Source of the DNA: Propionibacteriaceae bacterium
GTDB taxonomy: Bacteria; Actinomycetota; Actinomycetes; Propionibacteriales; Propionibacteriaceae
Assembly (NCBI GenBank): GCA_030528545.1
Contig: JAUMYR010000027.1
Coordinates: 1-12,082, forward strand
Reading direction: 5' to 3'
DNA length: 12,082 bases
The notes beneath the pieces were generated by a model. The model was not told where the DNA came from. It saw only the letters and a list, made by a program, of their open reading frames with translations, and made no database searches. Every line of letters begins with the position of its first letter. Position 1 is the stretch's first letter. A program made the position numbers and the translations under genes. Shown here one piece after another: positions 1-8,705 of the stretch.

Positions 1-2
1 CC

Positions 3-389
3 GAGGCGTCCCTCATCGCCGAGAGGGCGGGGCTCGATGTCGCTCAGCTCTTCGAAGTGCTGCAGAAGGGATATGCCGCCAGCCGCATCCTTGAGGTCAA
101 GGCCCACCGTTTCGCCCACCGCGACCACAGCCCATCCGGCCCCGCGCGGTTCATGGTGAAGGATCTGCGTGCGGTCGCCGACGAGGCTCGGCTCAGCGGG
201 ATCGCGATGGTCAGCATCGAACACCTTCAGGAGGTCTTCCAGGCCGTCACCGACGAGGGCATGGGGGACAACGACACCTCGATCGTCCAGGCGCTGATCG
301 AATCTAGGTCCGCGCCCTTCCCCGCCCGGGATGACGCCCCGGGCTCACCCGAAACCACCAGCCCGCGACGCCAGGAGGACCCCTCATGA
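3..389 (+). CDS. 3-hydroxyisobutyrate dehydrogenase-type oxidoreductase, C-terminal part (5' end outside window)
   Basis: This is the C-terminal part of an NAD(P)-dependent beta-hydroxyacid dehydrogenase (6PGDH/HIBADH superfamily). The frame is open from base 3, so the Rossmann domain and catalytic lysine lie upstream of the window. The visible part is the all-helical C-terminal domain: EASLIAERAGLD is the usual start of that domain after the active-site helix, and SGPARFMVKDLRAV matches the family's phi-x-x-KDL segment. The domain ends near GDNDTSIVQALIE. About 30 extra residues rich in Pro, Arg and Ser follow, which is longer than usual and may only reflect the sequence needed for the next gene's ribosome binding site. 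The stop overlaps the start of the downstream kinase gene (ATGA at 386-389), so the two are translationally coupled. Substrates of the family include 3-hydroxyisobutyrate, tartronate semialdehyde and L-threonate. The kinase neighbour favours a sugar-acid or tartronate-semialdehyde role, but the substrate cannot be fixed from this fragment. Confidence 0.85.
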   Translation, partial: EASLIAERAGLDVAQLFEVLQKGYAASRILEVKAHRFAHRDHSPSGPARFMVKDLRAVADEARLSGIAMVSIEHLQEVFQAVTDEGMGDNDTSIVQALIESRSAPFPARDDAPGSPETTSPRRQEDPS

Positions 390-1459
390 AGTTCCGTACC
401 GACGCCCAGTGGTCGGTCATCGTGCCGACCAGCATGGGGGTAAGAATCACCCCGGAAGCTGGGCAAACCGTGCACACCAGCGATCGTTTCGTCATGCACG
501 CCACTTCGGCCGAATCTAATGTCGCCAGCGTCGCCGCGGCTCTCGGCCTGCCGGCCAAGGTGCTGACCGCGTTCGTCTCGGGAAGCCCCATCTCGGCGCT
601 CATCAAGCGGGATCTGCGCGCCCGGGGGCTGGCCTATGAGGGCCCCGAGGTGGCCCAGGGCGGCGCCTGGGGCTACCGCCATCAATTCAACATCGCCGAC
701 TCCGGATACGGTTTGCGCGGCCCGCGGGTCTGGAACGACCGCGCCGGGGAGGTTGGCACCACTCTCAGCATCGATGACTTCGATGTCGAACGTATCTTCG
801 GGGCCGAGGGCGTGGGGATCTTGCATCTGTCGGGGCTGATCGCGGCCCTGTCGCCGCAGACGAGTAAGTTCTGCGTCGACCTGGCGCGAGCCGCGGCCGC
901 CCACGGCACCGTCATCTCCTTCGACCTCAACCACCGGGCTTCGTTCTGGCGCGGACGCGAGGAGGAGTTGCGGGCCGCTTTCCACGAGATCGCGGGCCTA
1001 GCCCAGATCTTGATCGGCAATGAGGAGGATTTCCAGCTCGCGCTGGGAGTCCAGGGGCCCGAGTCTGGAGGTAAAGGCCTGGCCGCCCAGCTCGACGGTT
1101 TCACCTCGATGATCGGACGCATCCAGAGCGCCTATCCCGGCGCGGGCGTGCTCGCCACGACGCTGCGCGAGGTTCGCAGCGCCAACAGCCACCTCTGGGG
1201 AGCGATCACCCGCAGCGCATCCGAGACCTGCGTCGTCGAGCCCCGCGAGATCGGTGTTCTCGACCGGATCGGCGGCGGAGACGGTTTCGTCGGTGGGCTG
1301 CTCTATGGGCTGTTGCGCGGCTGGTCCCTGACCGAGGCGACCCACTTCGCCTGGGCCTCGGGGGCATACGCCGCCACTTGCCTCACCGATTATGGCCTGC
1401 CTGCCGACGAGGCCGCGGTCTGGTCCATCTGGGAGGGCAACGCGCGGGTCCAGCGCTGA
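386..1459 (+). CDS. PfkB-family sugar kinase, 2-keto-3-deoxygluconate kinase type
   Basis: An ATP-dependent cytoplasmic kinase of the ribokinase/PfkB family, 357 aa, at the upper end of the usual length. The PfkB C-terminal signature lies at residues 293-307 (DRIGGGDGFVGGLLY), where D299 is the expected catalytic base and the Gly run forms the anion hole. FDLNHRASFW (179-188) and GNEEDF (211-216) match segments typical of 2-keto-3-deoxygluconate (KDG) kinases. The N-terminal substrate motif, usually GGAEANVA-like, reads ATSAESNVA (39-47), so the sugar may differ from KDG. The start is the ATG at 386: AGGAGG lies at 373-378 with a 7-nt gap, and the codon overlaps the previous stop. The gene is co-transcribed with the HIBADH-type oxidoreductase, which fits sugar-acid catabolism. 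A hairpin terminator follows at 1485-1525. The family call is firm; the substrate is inference. Confidence 0.85.
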   Translation: MKFRTDAQWSVIVPTSMGVRITPEAGQTVHTSDRFVMHATSAESNVASVAAALGLPAKVLTAFVSGSPISALIKRDLRARGLAYEGPEVAQGGAWGYRHQFNIADSGYGLRGPRVWNDRAGEVGTTLSIDDFDVERIFGAEGVGILHLSGLIAALSPQTSKFCVDLARAAAAHGTVISFDLNHRASFWRGREEELRAAFHEIAGLAQILIGNEEDFQLALGVQGPESGGKGLAAQLDGFTSMIGRIQSAYPGAGVLATTLREVRSANSHLWGAITRSASETCVVEPREIGVLDRIGGGDGFVGGLLYGLLRGWSLTEATHFAWASGAYAATCLTDYGLPADEAAVWSIWEGNARVQR

Positions 1460-1484
1460 ACTGGCCCCATTCCACCCCGGAAAT

Positions 1485-1525
1485 AGTGAGGCGGTCCGCC
1501 CCCCATCGGGACGGACCGCCTCACT
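1485..1525. terminator. Bidirectional hairpin terminator between the kinase gene and rplL
   Basis: Bases 1485-1498 (AGTGAGGCGGTCCG) and 1512-1525 form a perfect 14-bp inverted repeat around a 13-nt loop. It sits 25 nt past the kinase stop on the plus strand and 25 nt past the rplL stop on the minus strand, in the only gap between these convergent genes. The T tracts are short on both sides: TTCT after the plus arm, and TATTT after the minus arm. This is common for actinobacterial terminators. The stem strength and position make the call good even with weak U tails. Confidence 0.8.
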
Positions 1526-1550
1526 TCTGGTGCGCCAGCAGGCGCTGAGA

Positions 1551-1943
1551 TCACTTGAGCTCGACGGAAGCGCCAGCAGCCTCAAGCTGCTCCTTGGCCT
1601 TCTCGGCGACGTCCTTCTTGACGCCCTCAAGAACCGGCTTCGGGGCACCCTCAACGAGGTCCTTGGCCTCCTTCAGGCCGAGGCTGGTGAGGGCACGCAC
1701 CTCCTTGATGACCTGGATCTTCTTGTCCCCACCCGAGGTCAGGATGACGTCGAAGGAGTCCTTCTCCTCAGCCTCGGCAGCGGCTTCCTCGCCACCGGCG
1801 GCCGGAGCCGCAGCGGCGACCGCGACCGGGGCAGCGGCGGTAACGCCGAAGGTCTCTTCAAACAGCTTGACGAACTCGGAGAGTTCGATCAGGGTCATCT
1901 CCTTGAAAGCGTCAAGGAGCTCTTCGTTGGTGAGCTTCGCCAT
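1551..1943 (-). CDS. rplL: 50S ribosomal protein L7/L12
   Basis: L7/L12 forms the ribosomal stalk, where dimers carried by L10 recruit and stimulate the translational GTPases. The protein is 130 aa, normal for actinobacteria. Residues 1-33 ([20 protein letters not shown]...) are the dimerisation domain that binds L10. An Ala/Pro/Glu-rich flexible hinge runs from about 35 to 61. The C-terminal domain (about 62-130) carries the factor-contacting helix with [17 protein letters not shown]. The ATG start at 1943 is preceded on the minus strand by GAAAGGA. The gene lies 63 nt downstream of rplJ and is co-transcribed with it; a terminator follows. In many bacteria rpoB is next, but here the following gene is convergent and unrelated, so this operon ends at rplL. 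Confidence 0.98.
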   Translation of the reverse strand: MAKLTNEELLDAFKEMTLIELSEFVKLFEETFGVTAAAPVAVAAAAPAAGGEEAAAEAEEKDSFDVILTSGGDKKIQVIKEVRALTSLGLKEAKDLVEGAPKPVLEGVKKDVAEKAKEQLEAAGASVELK

Positions 1944-1965
1944 GGTTGGCGTCCTTTCGTGTGGT

Positions 1966-2002
1966 GCAGCCGTAGCTGCGAGGGTTGATTCGCAGTACTG
2001 CG
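1966..2002 (-). other. Two small inverted repeats in the rplJ-rplL intercistronic gap
   Basis: The 63-nt gap holds a 12-base perfect palindrome, CGCAGTACTGCG (1991-2002), starting 4 nt past the rplJ stop. A second 5-bp stem, GCAGC/GCTGC with a 4-nt loop (1966-1979), lies just upstream of the rplL ribosome binding site. They could be an RNA-processing or stability element that helps L12 to be made in excess over L10. Both are short and may be chance. Confidence 0.35.
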
Positions 2003-2006
2003 CTGC

Positions 2007-2525
2007 TTAGTTGTCGTTCTTGGTGTCTTTGAGCGCGGCCATGGCGCGGGCAGCGCCAGACAGCGGAGCGGCGAGCAGGTAGACGGCCTTCGAGAGGTTC
2101 GCCTGCATCGCACCGGCCATCTTGGCCAGCAGCACCTCGCGGGATTCGAGGTTCGCCAGCTTCTTGACGGTCTCGGCGTCGAGGACGCGACCGTCCATGA
2201 CGCCACCCTTGATCACCAGGAACGGGTTGGCCTTTGCAAAGTCACGCAGAGACTTCGCCACCGAGGCGACGTCACCTTGGATGAACGCGATCGCGGTCGG
2301 GCCGACGAGCTGCTCATCGAGCCCCTCGATACCAGCCTTCTTCGCCGCGAGGGCAGTCAGCGTGTTCTTCGCAACGGCGTAGGTTGCGGTCTCGCCCAAG
2401 GACCGACGGAGTTCCTTCAGTTCCTTGACCTTGAGACCGCGGTACTCGGTCAGCACGGCCGCGCTGGAGTTGGTGAACTGCTCCGCCAACTCCGCTACCG
2501 CGGCAGCCTTATCCGGCCTCGCCAT
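2007..2525 (-). CDS. rplJ: 50S ribosomal protein L10
   Basis: L10 anchors the L7/L12 dimers to 23S rRNA beside L11 at the base of the stalk, and in studied bacteria it also represses its own operon by binding the leader RNA. The protein is 172 aa, the normal length. The N-terminal globular RNA-binding domain runs to about residue 130 ([35 protein letters not shown] and [11 protein letters not shown] are family segments). The C-terminal helix that carries L12 dimers follows. The ATG at 2525 ([13 protein letters not shown]) was chosen over in-frame starts up to 2624 because GGAAGGAG lies 5 nt upstream on the minus strand. The longer form would also read through the leader terminator. rplL follows in the same operon. 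Confidence 0.97.
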   Translation of the reverse strand: MARPDKAAAVAELAEQFTNSSAAVLTEYRGLKVKELKELRRSLGETATYAVAKNTLTALAAKKAGIEGLDEQLVGPTAIAFIQGDVASVAKSLRDFAKANPFLVIKGGVMDGRVLDAETVKKLANLESREVLLAKMAGAMQANLSKAVYLLAAPLSGAARAMAALKDTKNDN

Positions 2526-2698
2526 TGGGTCTCCTTCCATTTCCTGAGCCTCTGACGCCATCACCCGGTCCAGAAACGAAAAGAACCCCTCGCCAGGTGG
2601 CGCGGGGCGTGGTGTGCAGAGCACAACTCATCTCAGCGTTCACCTGCGCGGGCTTCCATCCGGAACTTAGGACTAGAGTCACCAGCGGTCTTCGGCAA
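2526..2698 (-). promoter_or_regulatory. rplJ leader, probable L10-binding autoregulatory region
   Basis: About 170 nt separate the predicted transcription start from the rplJ start codon, and no ORF with a good ribosome binding site fills it. The minus-strand segment at roughly 2630-2692 (AAGACCGCTGGTG..., TTCCGGATGGAA..., CCCGCGCAGGTGAA) resembles conserved blocks of the known L10 leader RNA, bound by L10 or the L10-L12 complex. An intrinsic terminator lies between this part and rplJ. The minus-strand CGCAGGTG (2641-2648) can pair with CACCTGGCG inside the terminator (2591-2599), giving 8 bp with one bulge. This is a plausible antiterminator. The covariance-model match was not computed. Confidence 0.65.
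2573..2607 (-). terminator. Intrinsic terminator (attenuator) in the rplJ leader
   Basis: On the minus strand CCCCGCGCCA pairs with TGGCGAGGGG (arms at 2598-2607 and 2586-2595) around a 2-nt apex, with one G/A mismatch. The U-rich run TTCTTTTCGTTTC (2573-2585) follows at once. This is the textbook shape of a Rho-independent terminator, yet it lies upstream of rplJ and downstream of its promoter. It must therefore be read through for any L10/L12 synthesis, which makes it an attenuator. A comparable L10-dependent attenuation of rplJL is known in Bacillus subtilis. Confidence 0.75.
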
Positions 2699-2704
2699 TC
2701 GCTA

Positions 2705-2733
2705 ACTTTAGCCGAGCCCGGCGACCCGCTCAA
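2705..2733 (-). promoter_or_regulatory. Promoter of rplJL
   Basis: On the minus strand a -35 box TTGAGC (2728-2733) and a -10 box TAAAGT (2705-2710) are separated by exactly 17 nt, which fits a housekeeping sigma-70 type promoter. The predicted start falls near 2698. The -35 box lies in the loop of a small inverted repeat, CCCGC/GCGGG (2725-2729 and 2738-2742). Confidence 0.65.
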
Positions 2734-2747
2734 ATCCGCGGGCTGAC

Positions 2748-3602
2748 TCATTCAAGGTGCCGCCCTTCACCATCCAGGTGAGCCTCCAGCCGGGCGATGT
2801 GCAGCGTGAGGTAGGCAACCTCTTCCTCCGATACCGGCTGACCTAGCCGCAGTTCCAGCAGCGCCTGGACCCTTCTGGCGGTCTGGTGGGCGCCCGGGTT
2901 CTCCTCGCAGAGCACCGCGGCCACGTCTGGGACCCCTGGGCCGAGCCTGCGCCCGTCCCGGATCCGCACCAGGAAGTACCGCAGGTGAGTGGCGAAACGG
3001 GCAGCGTCGACGGAGTTGACGTCGAAGGATGTCCCATAAGTGGCTACCAGCAGATCGAAAACCTGACGGATCAGCGCCGACTGGGCGAATGCCTCCGCCA
3101 TGCTTCTACTCCCGCTGACTACGTGGAAGAGATGCATCGTCAAAGCGATCGCCTCCCCCTCCGGCAGCACCACGGGCAGGTGCTGGTTGAGGCGGGCGAG
3201 CAGTTCCTCGGCGACCAGCAGTTCCTCGGGATGAAGGTGCGCCACCTCAGCGCGGAGCGGATACACCATGGTCTCCCCCCGCTGGATACGCTCCACCGCC
3301 TGGTGCACGTGGTCCGCCGCGGCGACCACCGAGAGCGGTGACAGCCGCACCCCAAGCTCCTTGGCTGCCTCGGCGAACAGGTCGGCGACCAGGTTCACCC
3401 GCTCCAGCGGGATGCCTGCCAGCACCTGGGCGGTCACGCCGGCGTTCTCCACGGGAACGAACCGGCGTCCCACCTTGGCCTGGTCAACCGGGTCCCCGCG
3501 CCGGACCTGGAAACCGATCCCGCGCCCCGTGAGCACCACCTCGCGTCCGAGTTCGTCACGGGCAAGGATCACGTTGTTGTTGAACACGCCCACGACCCTC
3601 AT
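2748..3602 (-). CDS. licT: BglG/LicT-family transcriptional antiterminator
   Basis: A PTS-controlled RNA-binding antiterminator, 284 aa, the usual family length. Residues 1-56 are the CAT RNA-binding domain (FNNNVILARDELGREVVLTGRGIGF...). PRD1 spans about 65-170 and PRD2 about 171-280. The conserved regulatory histidines are visible: H98 (ADH) and H157 (TMHLF) in PRD1, and H206 (THLRYF) and H268 (LTLHIARLE) in PRD2. In the family, HPr phosphorylation of PRD2 activates and EIIBgl-dependent phosphorylation of PRD1 inactivates. The start at 3602 has GAGGAGG about 8 nt upstream. It is the last gene of the PTS-glucosidase-antiterminator operon, 44 nt after the glucosidase gene. Its likely target, a RAT element, is in the operon's own leader (6998-7030), so the protein should promote its own synthesis. 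No strong terminator follows before the rplJ promoter. Confidence 0.95.
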   Translation of the reverse strand: MRVVGVFNNNVILARDELGREVVLTGRGIGFQVRRGDPVDQAKVGRRFVPVENAGVTAQVLAGIPLERVNLVADLFAEAAKELGVRLSPLSVVAAADHVHQAVERIQRGETMVYPLRAEVAHLHPEELLVAEELLARLNQHLPVVLPEGEAIALTMHLFHVVSGSRSMAEAFAQSALIRQVFDLLVATYGTSFDVNSVDAARFATHLRYFLVRIRDGRRLGPGVPDVAAVLCEENPGAHQTARRVQALLELRLGQPVSEEEVAYLTLHIARLEAHLDGEGRHLE

Positions 3603-3646
3603 AGCCCACCCCTCCTCGTTGACGAACCCGGACGCCGGAGCGCGAA

Positions 3647-6938
<3,292 letters not shown>

Positions 6939-6970
6939 AGCGGACTCCTTTCGGCCCGTTTCCGGGCAAC

Positions 6971-7003
6971 AAAAAAGACCCGGGACGTTCAGTCCCAGGT
7001 CTT
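6971..7003 (-). terminator. Leader terminator of the bgl operon
   Basis: On the minus strand AAGACCTGGGAC (6992-7003) pairs with GTCCCGGGTCTT (6975-6986) in a 12-bp stem with one G-T wobble and a 5-nt loop, TGAAC. A run of six T (6971-6976) completes an intrinsic terminator 33 nt before the PTS start codon. Its upstream arm shares the bases AAGACC (6998-7003) with the RAT element, so RAT folding and terminator folding exclude each other. Confidence 0.95.
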
Positions 7004-7030
7004 GCCTCCACCTCATCGGAGTAACAACCC
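6998..7030 (-). promoter_or_regulatory. RAT (ribonucleic antiterminator), LicT-binding site
   Basis: The minus strand reads GGGTTGTTACTCC, an 8-nt loop region, then GGAGGCAAGACC. This follows the BglG/LicT/SacY RAT pattern GGNTTGTTACTG...GCAGGCAAAACC closely. CTCC pairs with GGAG as the upper stem, GTTA and GCAA form the asymmetric inner bulges, and GG...TT pairs with the last AAGACC in the lower stem, leaving a non-canonical pair at the third position as in known RATs. The element overlaps the terminator. LicT from this same operon is the obvious ligand. Confidence 0.92.
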
Positions 7031-7053
7031 TGCGAGCTTCTGGCTCATGGCAA

Positions 7054-7082
7054 AATCTACACCCATCGCGGGCCCATGACAA
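7054..7082 (-). promoter_or_regulatory. Promoter of the bgl PTS operon
   Basis: On the minus strand a -35 box TTGTCA (7077-7082) and a -10 box TAGATT (7054-7059) are separated by exactly 17 nt. The predicted start, near 7047, lies about 17 nt before the RAT element. The leader to the PTS start codon is then about 110 nt. The position directly before the RAT supports the call. Confidence 0.65.
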
Positions 7083-7089
7083 GAGCCAG

Positions 7090-7099
7090 CACCCGGGTG
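7090..7099. promoter_or_regulatory. Palindrome upstream of the bgl promoter, possible operator
   Basis: CACCCGGGTG is a perfect 10-base palindrome whose centre lies about 12 bp upstream of the -35 box. It is nested within a wider repeat, GAGCC (7083-7087) and GGCTC (7110-7114). It could be a site for an activator or repressor added to the LicT control, or the tail of the upstream operon's 3' end. I know no regulator with this exact site. Confidence 0.25.
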
Positions 7100-7168
7100 A
7101 GGATGCGTCGGCTCCGGTCCGGGAGCGGCGGACACGATCAGTCTCAGCTGGCCGCTATCGCCGCAAGA

Positions 7169-7188
7169 GGTCCCGGCCTGCCGGAACC
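7169..7188 (-). terminator. Possible terminator after the sulfatase gene
   Basis: On the minus strand GGTTCCGGC and GCCGGGACC form a 9-bp stem with one wobble around a 2-nt apex, 37 nt past the sulfatase stop. Only a short pyrimidine stretch (TCTTG) follows. It is the best hairpin between the sulfatase operon and the bgl promoter, but the weak U tract leaves the call uncertain. Confidence 0.4.
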
Positions 7189-7224
7189 GGGTGGGGGCTG
7201 CCAGGCAGCGACCCACGGCCGGGA

Positions 7225-8700
7225 TCAGGGACGAGGTTCCCGCGAGCAGGCCAGGGTCGGGCTCACCTCGCGCCCGGCAACCAGCACGCCATCGCGGACG
7301 AATCCCTCCTCGCGTCCGGTCAGTTCGGCGATCAGCAACCGCCGGCAACGCTCCAGGATCCGCGCCTGGTCTGGGTCTGAGGCGAGATCATGGCATTCCC
7401 CCGGATCGGCGACTAGGTCGAACAACTGCTCATGCCCGTCGCCGGACCACCAGATGTACTTGTGCTCGGGCGTGACGATCCACTGCATCGACTGACCGAA
7501 GATGACGTGTTCCCCGTGCAGGTGAGTGCGCCACCCCGCCTCCTGCCTCAGCCCGGCCAGCAGCGACTCCCCCTCTACCTGTTCGGGAATCTCCACCCCG
7601 GCGGCGTCCAGCAGCGTGGGCATGAGGTCCCTCAGCTCGACCAGCCGATCGACCACCAGCCCGCTCGGCACCCCGGGACCCGCGAGGATCAGGGGCACCC
7701 CAGCCGAACCCTCATAGCCATAACCCTTGCGCCACATACCATGGTCGCCCATCATGTCGCCGTGGTCGGAAACGAACGCCACTACGGTGTTCTCGGCCAG
7801 CCCGAACTCCGCGACGATCTGCAGCAGCCGTCCGATCTGGTGATCCACGTGGGTGATGGAACCGTAGTACCCCGCGAGCGCGTCGTGAATCACGTCCTCG
7901 GGATAGTCCGCGACGTGCGCCTCGATGTCGTCGTTGCACCGCCACGAGTCGAGCCGATCGGTCCAGTCGCCGCGCACCGGCGGGCGAAGGCTGCGCCGGG
8001 AGTACTTCTCGAAGGCCCACGCTGGCGGGTCCAGCGGAGCATGCGGGCGGTGGAAGGACAGGTAGAGGAAGAACGGAACCTTCGGGTCGCGCCGGTACAG
8101 CCACCGCTGCGCCTGGGTCACCACCCAGGTGGTTGGGTGCACTCGTTCGTCCTTGTCCCAGGGCCGGGCGACCACCGAGTTACAGCTGATGCCGTTGTCC
8201 AGGTAGTCGGCATAGGGACCTTCCCCGGCCTGTTCGCGCAGCCAGGGCAGATAGTCGTCGTACTCTTCCACCGGACGCGAGCGTCGCCGGGAATGGTGCA
8301 GGTAGCCGTCGTGGAGCAGCACATCGTCGAAACCGATCCGGCCCCGCTCCGGCCAGTAGTGCATCTTCCCGATCGCCTGGGTGTGGAAACCCGCATCCCG
8401 GAAACACCCGGGCAGGGTCGTGGCGACGTTGAACTCCACCCCGTCTTGATAACCGACCCGGCCATGAGAGGCGGGCTTCAGGCCGGTCATCATCGTCATC
8501 CGGGCCGGGACACAGGTCGGCGTCGCCGAGTAGGCCCGCTCGCAGCGCACGCCCGCGAGCGCCAGCCTGTCCAGCGCCGGGGTGCGCACGTCGGGATGTC
8601 CGGCCACGGACAGGGCGTCAGCGCGCCACTGGTCGGCGCAGATCAGGATCACGTTGCGGTGACTCGCCACCGTCTGGTCTCCAGATTCACGACTTGACAT
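7225..8700 (-). CDS. Type I sulfatase, cytoplasmic, formylglycine-dependent
   Basis: A hydrolase of sulfate esters from the alkaline-phosphatase/sulfatase superfamily, 491 aa. The N-terminal core NVILICADQWRADAL (16-30) supplies metal ligands D23 and Q24. TCVPARMTMMTG (62-73) is the C-x-P-x-R modification site, so C63 is the predicted formylglycine precursor, with Ala in place of the commoner Ser. IGKMHYWP (110-117) provides the active-site Lys/His pair, SFHRPHAPLDPP (215-226) another His pair, and SDHGDMMGDHGMWRKG (311-326) the metal ligands D312/H313 and K325. No signal peptide or lipobox is visible, so it should act in the cytoplasm. It starts 5 nt after the permease stop, with GAAAGG inside the last permease codons as ribosome binding site, so it is part of the transporter operon. 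It probably desulfates the imported compound. The substrate is unknown: sulfated sugar, glycan fragment and choline sulfate are all possible. The maturase gene is not in the window. Confidence 0.9.
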   Translation of the reverse strand: MSSRESGDQTVASHRNVILICADQWRADALSVAGHPDVRTPALDRLALAGVRCERAYSATPTCVPARMTMMTGLKPASHGRVGYQDGVEFNVATTLPGCFRDAGFHTQAIGKMHYWPERGRIGFDDVLLHDGYLHHSRRRSRPVEEYDDYLPWLREQAGEGPYADYLDNGISCNSVVARPWDKDERVHPTTWVVTQAQRWLYRRDPKVPFFLYLSFHRPHAPLDPPAWAFEKYSRRSLRPPVRGDWTDRLDSWRCNDDIEAHVADYPEDVIHDALAGYYGSITHVDHQIGRLLQIVAEFGLAENTVVAFVSDHGDMMGDHGMWRKGYGYEGSAGVPLILAGPGVPSGLVVDRLVELRDLMPTLLDAAGVEIPEQVEGESLLAGLRQEAGWRTHLHGEHVIFGQSMQWIVTPEHKYIWWSGDGHEQLFDLVADPGECHDLASDPDQARILERCRRLLIAELTGREEGFVRDGVLVAGREVSPTLACSREPRP

Positions 8701-8705
8701 CGGGT

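Noticed and set aside
1..1459. Sulfoquinovose (YihU/YihV-like) pathway as an explanation linking the kinase pair with the sulfatase
   Set aside because: The kinase is closer to the KDG-kinase type, no aldolase, isomerase or sulfoquinovosidase is present, and the sulfatase is about 6 kb away in a separate operon. Sulfatases also cleave sulfate esters, not the C-S bond of sulfoquinovose.
227..1654. Minus-strand ORFs opposite the oxidoreductase and kinase genes, including 227-985 and 998-1654
   Set aside because: They are frame shadows of GC-rich coding DNA with low-complexity Arg/Gly/Pro translation, and they cross the terminator or real gene borders.
1392..2010. Plus-strand ORFs across the terminator and rplL
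   Set aside because: They run antisense through a certain ribosomal protein gene and a 14-bp terminator stem, and have no family features.
2526..2624. Longer rplJ reading frame starting at 2624
   Set aside because: The extra 33 residues do not resemble L10 and would overlap the leader terminator. The ATG at 2525 has GGAAGGAG at ideal spacing.
6939..7082. Longer PTS reading frame starting at 7082
   Set aside because: It would translate the promoter, RAT and terminator. The EIIB domain starts cleanly at 6938 with a strong ribosome binding site.
7432..8697. Long plus-strand ORF (421 codons) antisense to the sulfatase gene
   Set aside because: It mirrors the GC-rich third codon positions of the sulfatase, has no recognisable domain and lacks a good ribosome binding site. 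The sulfatase on the other strand has all its family motifs.
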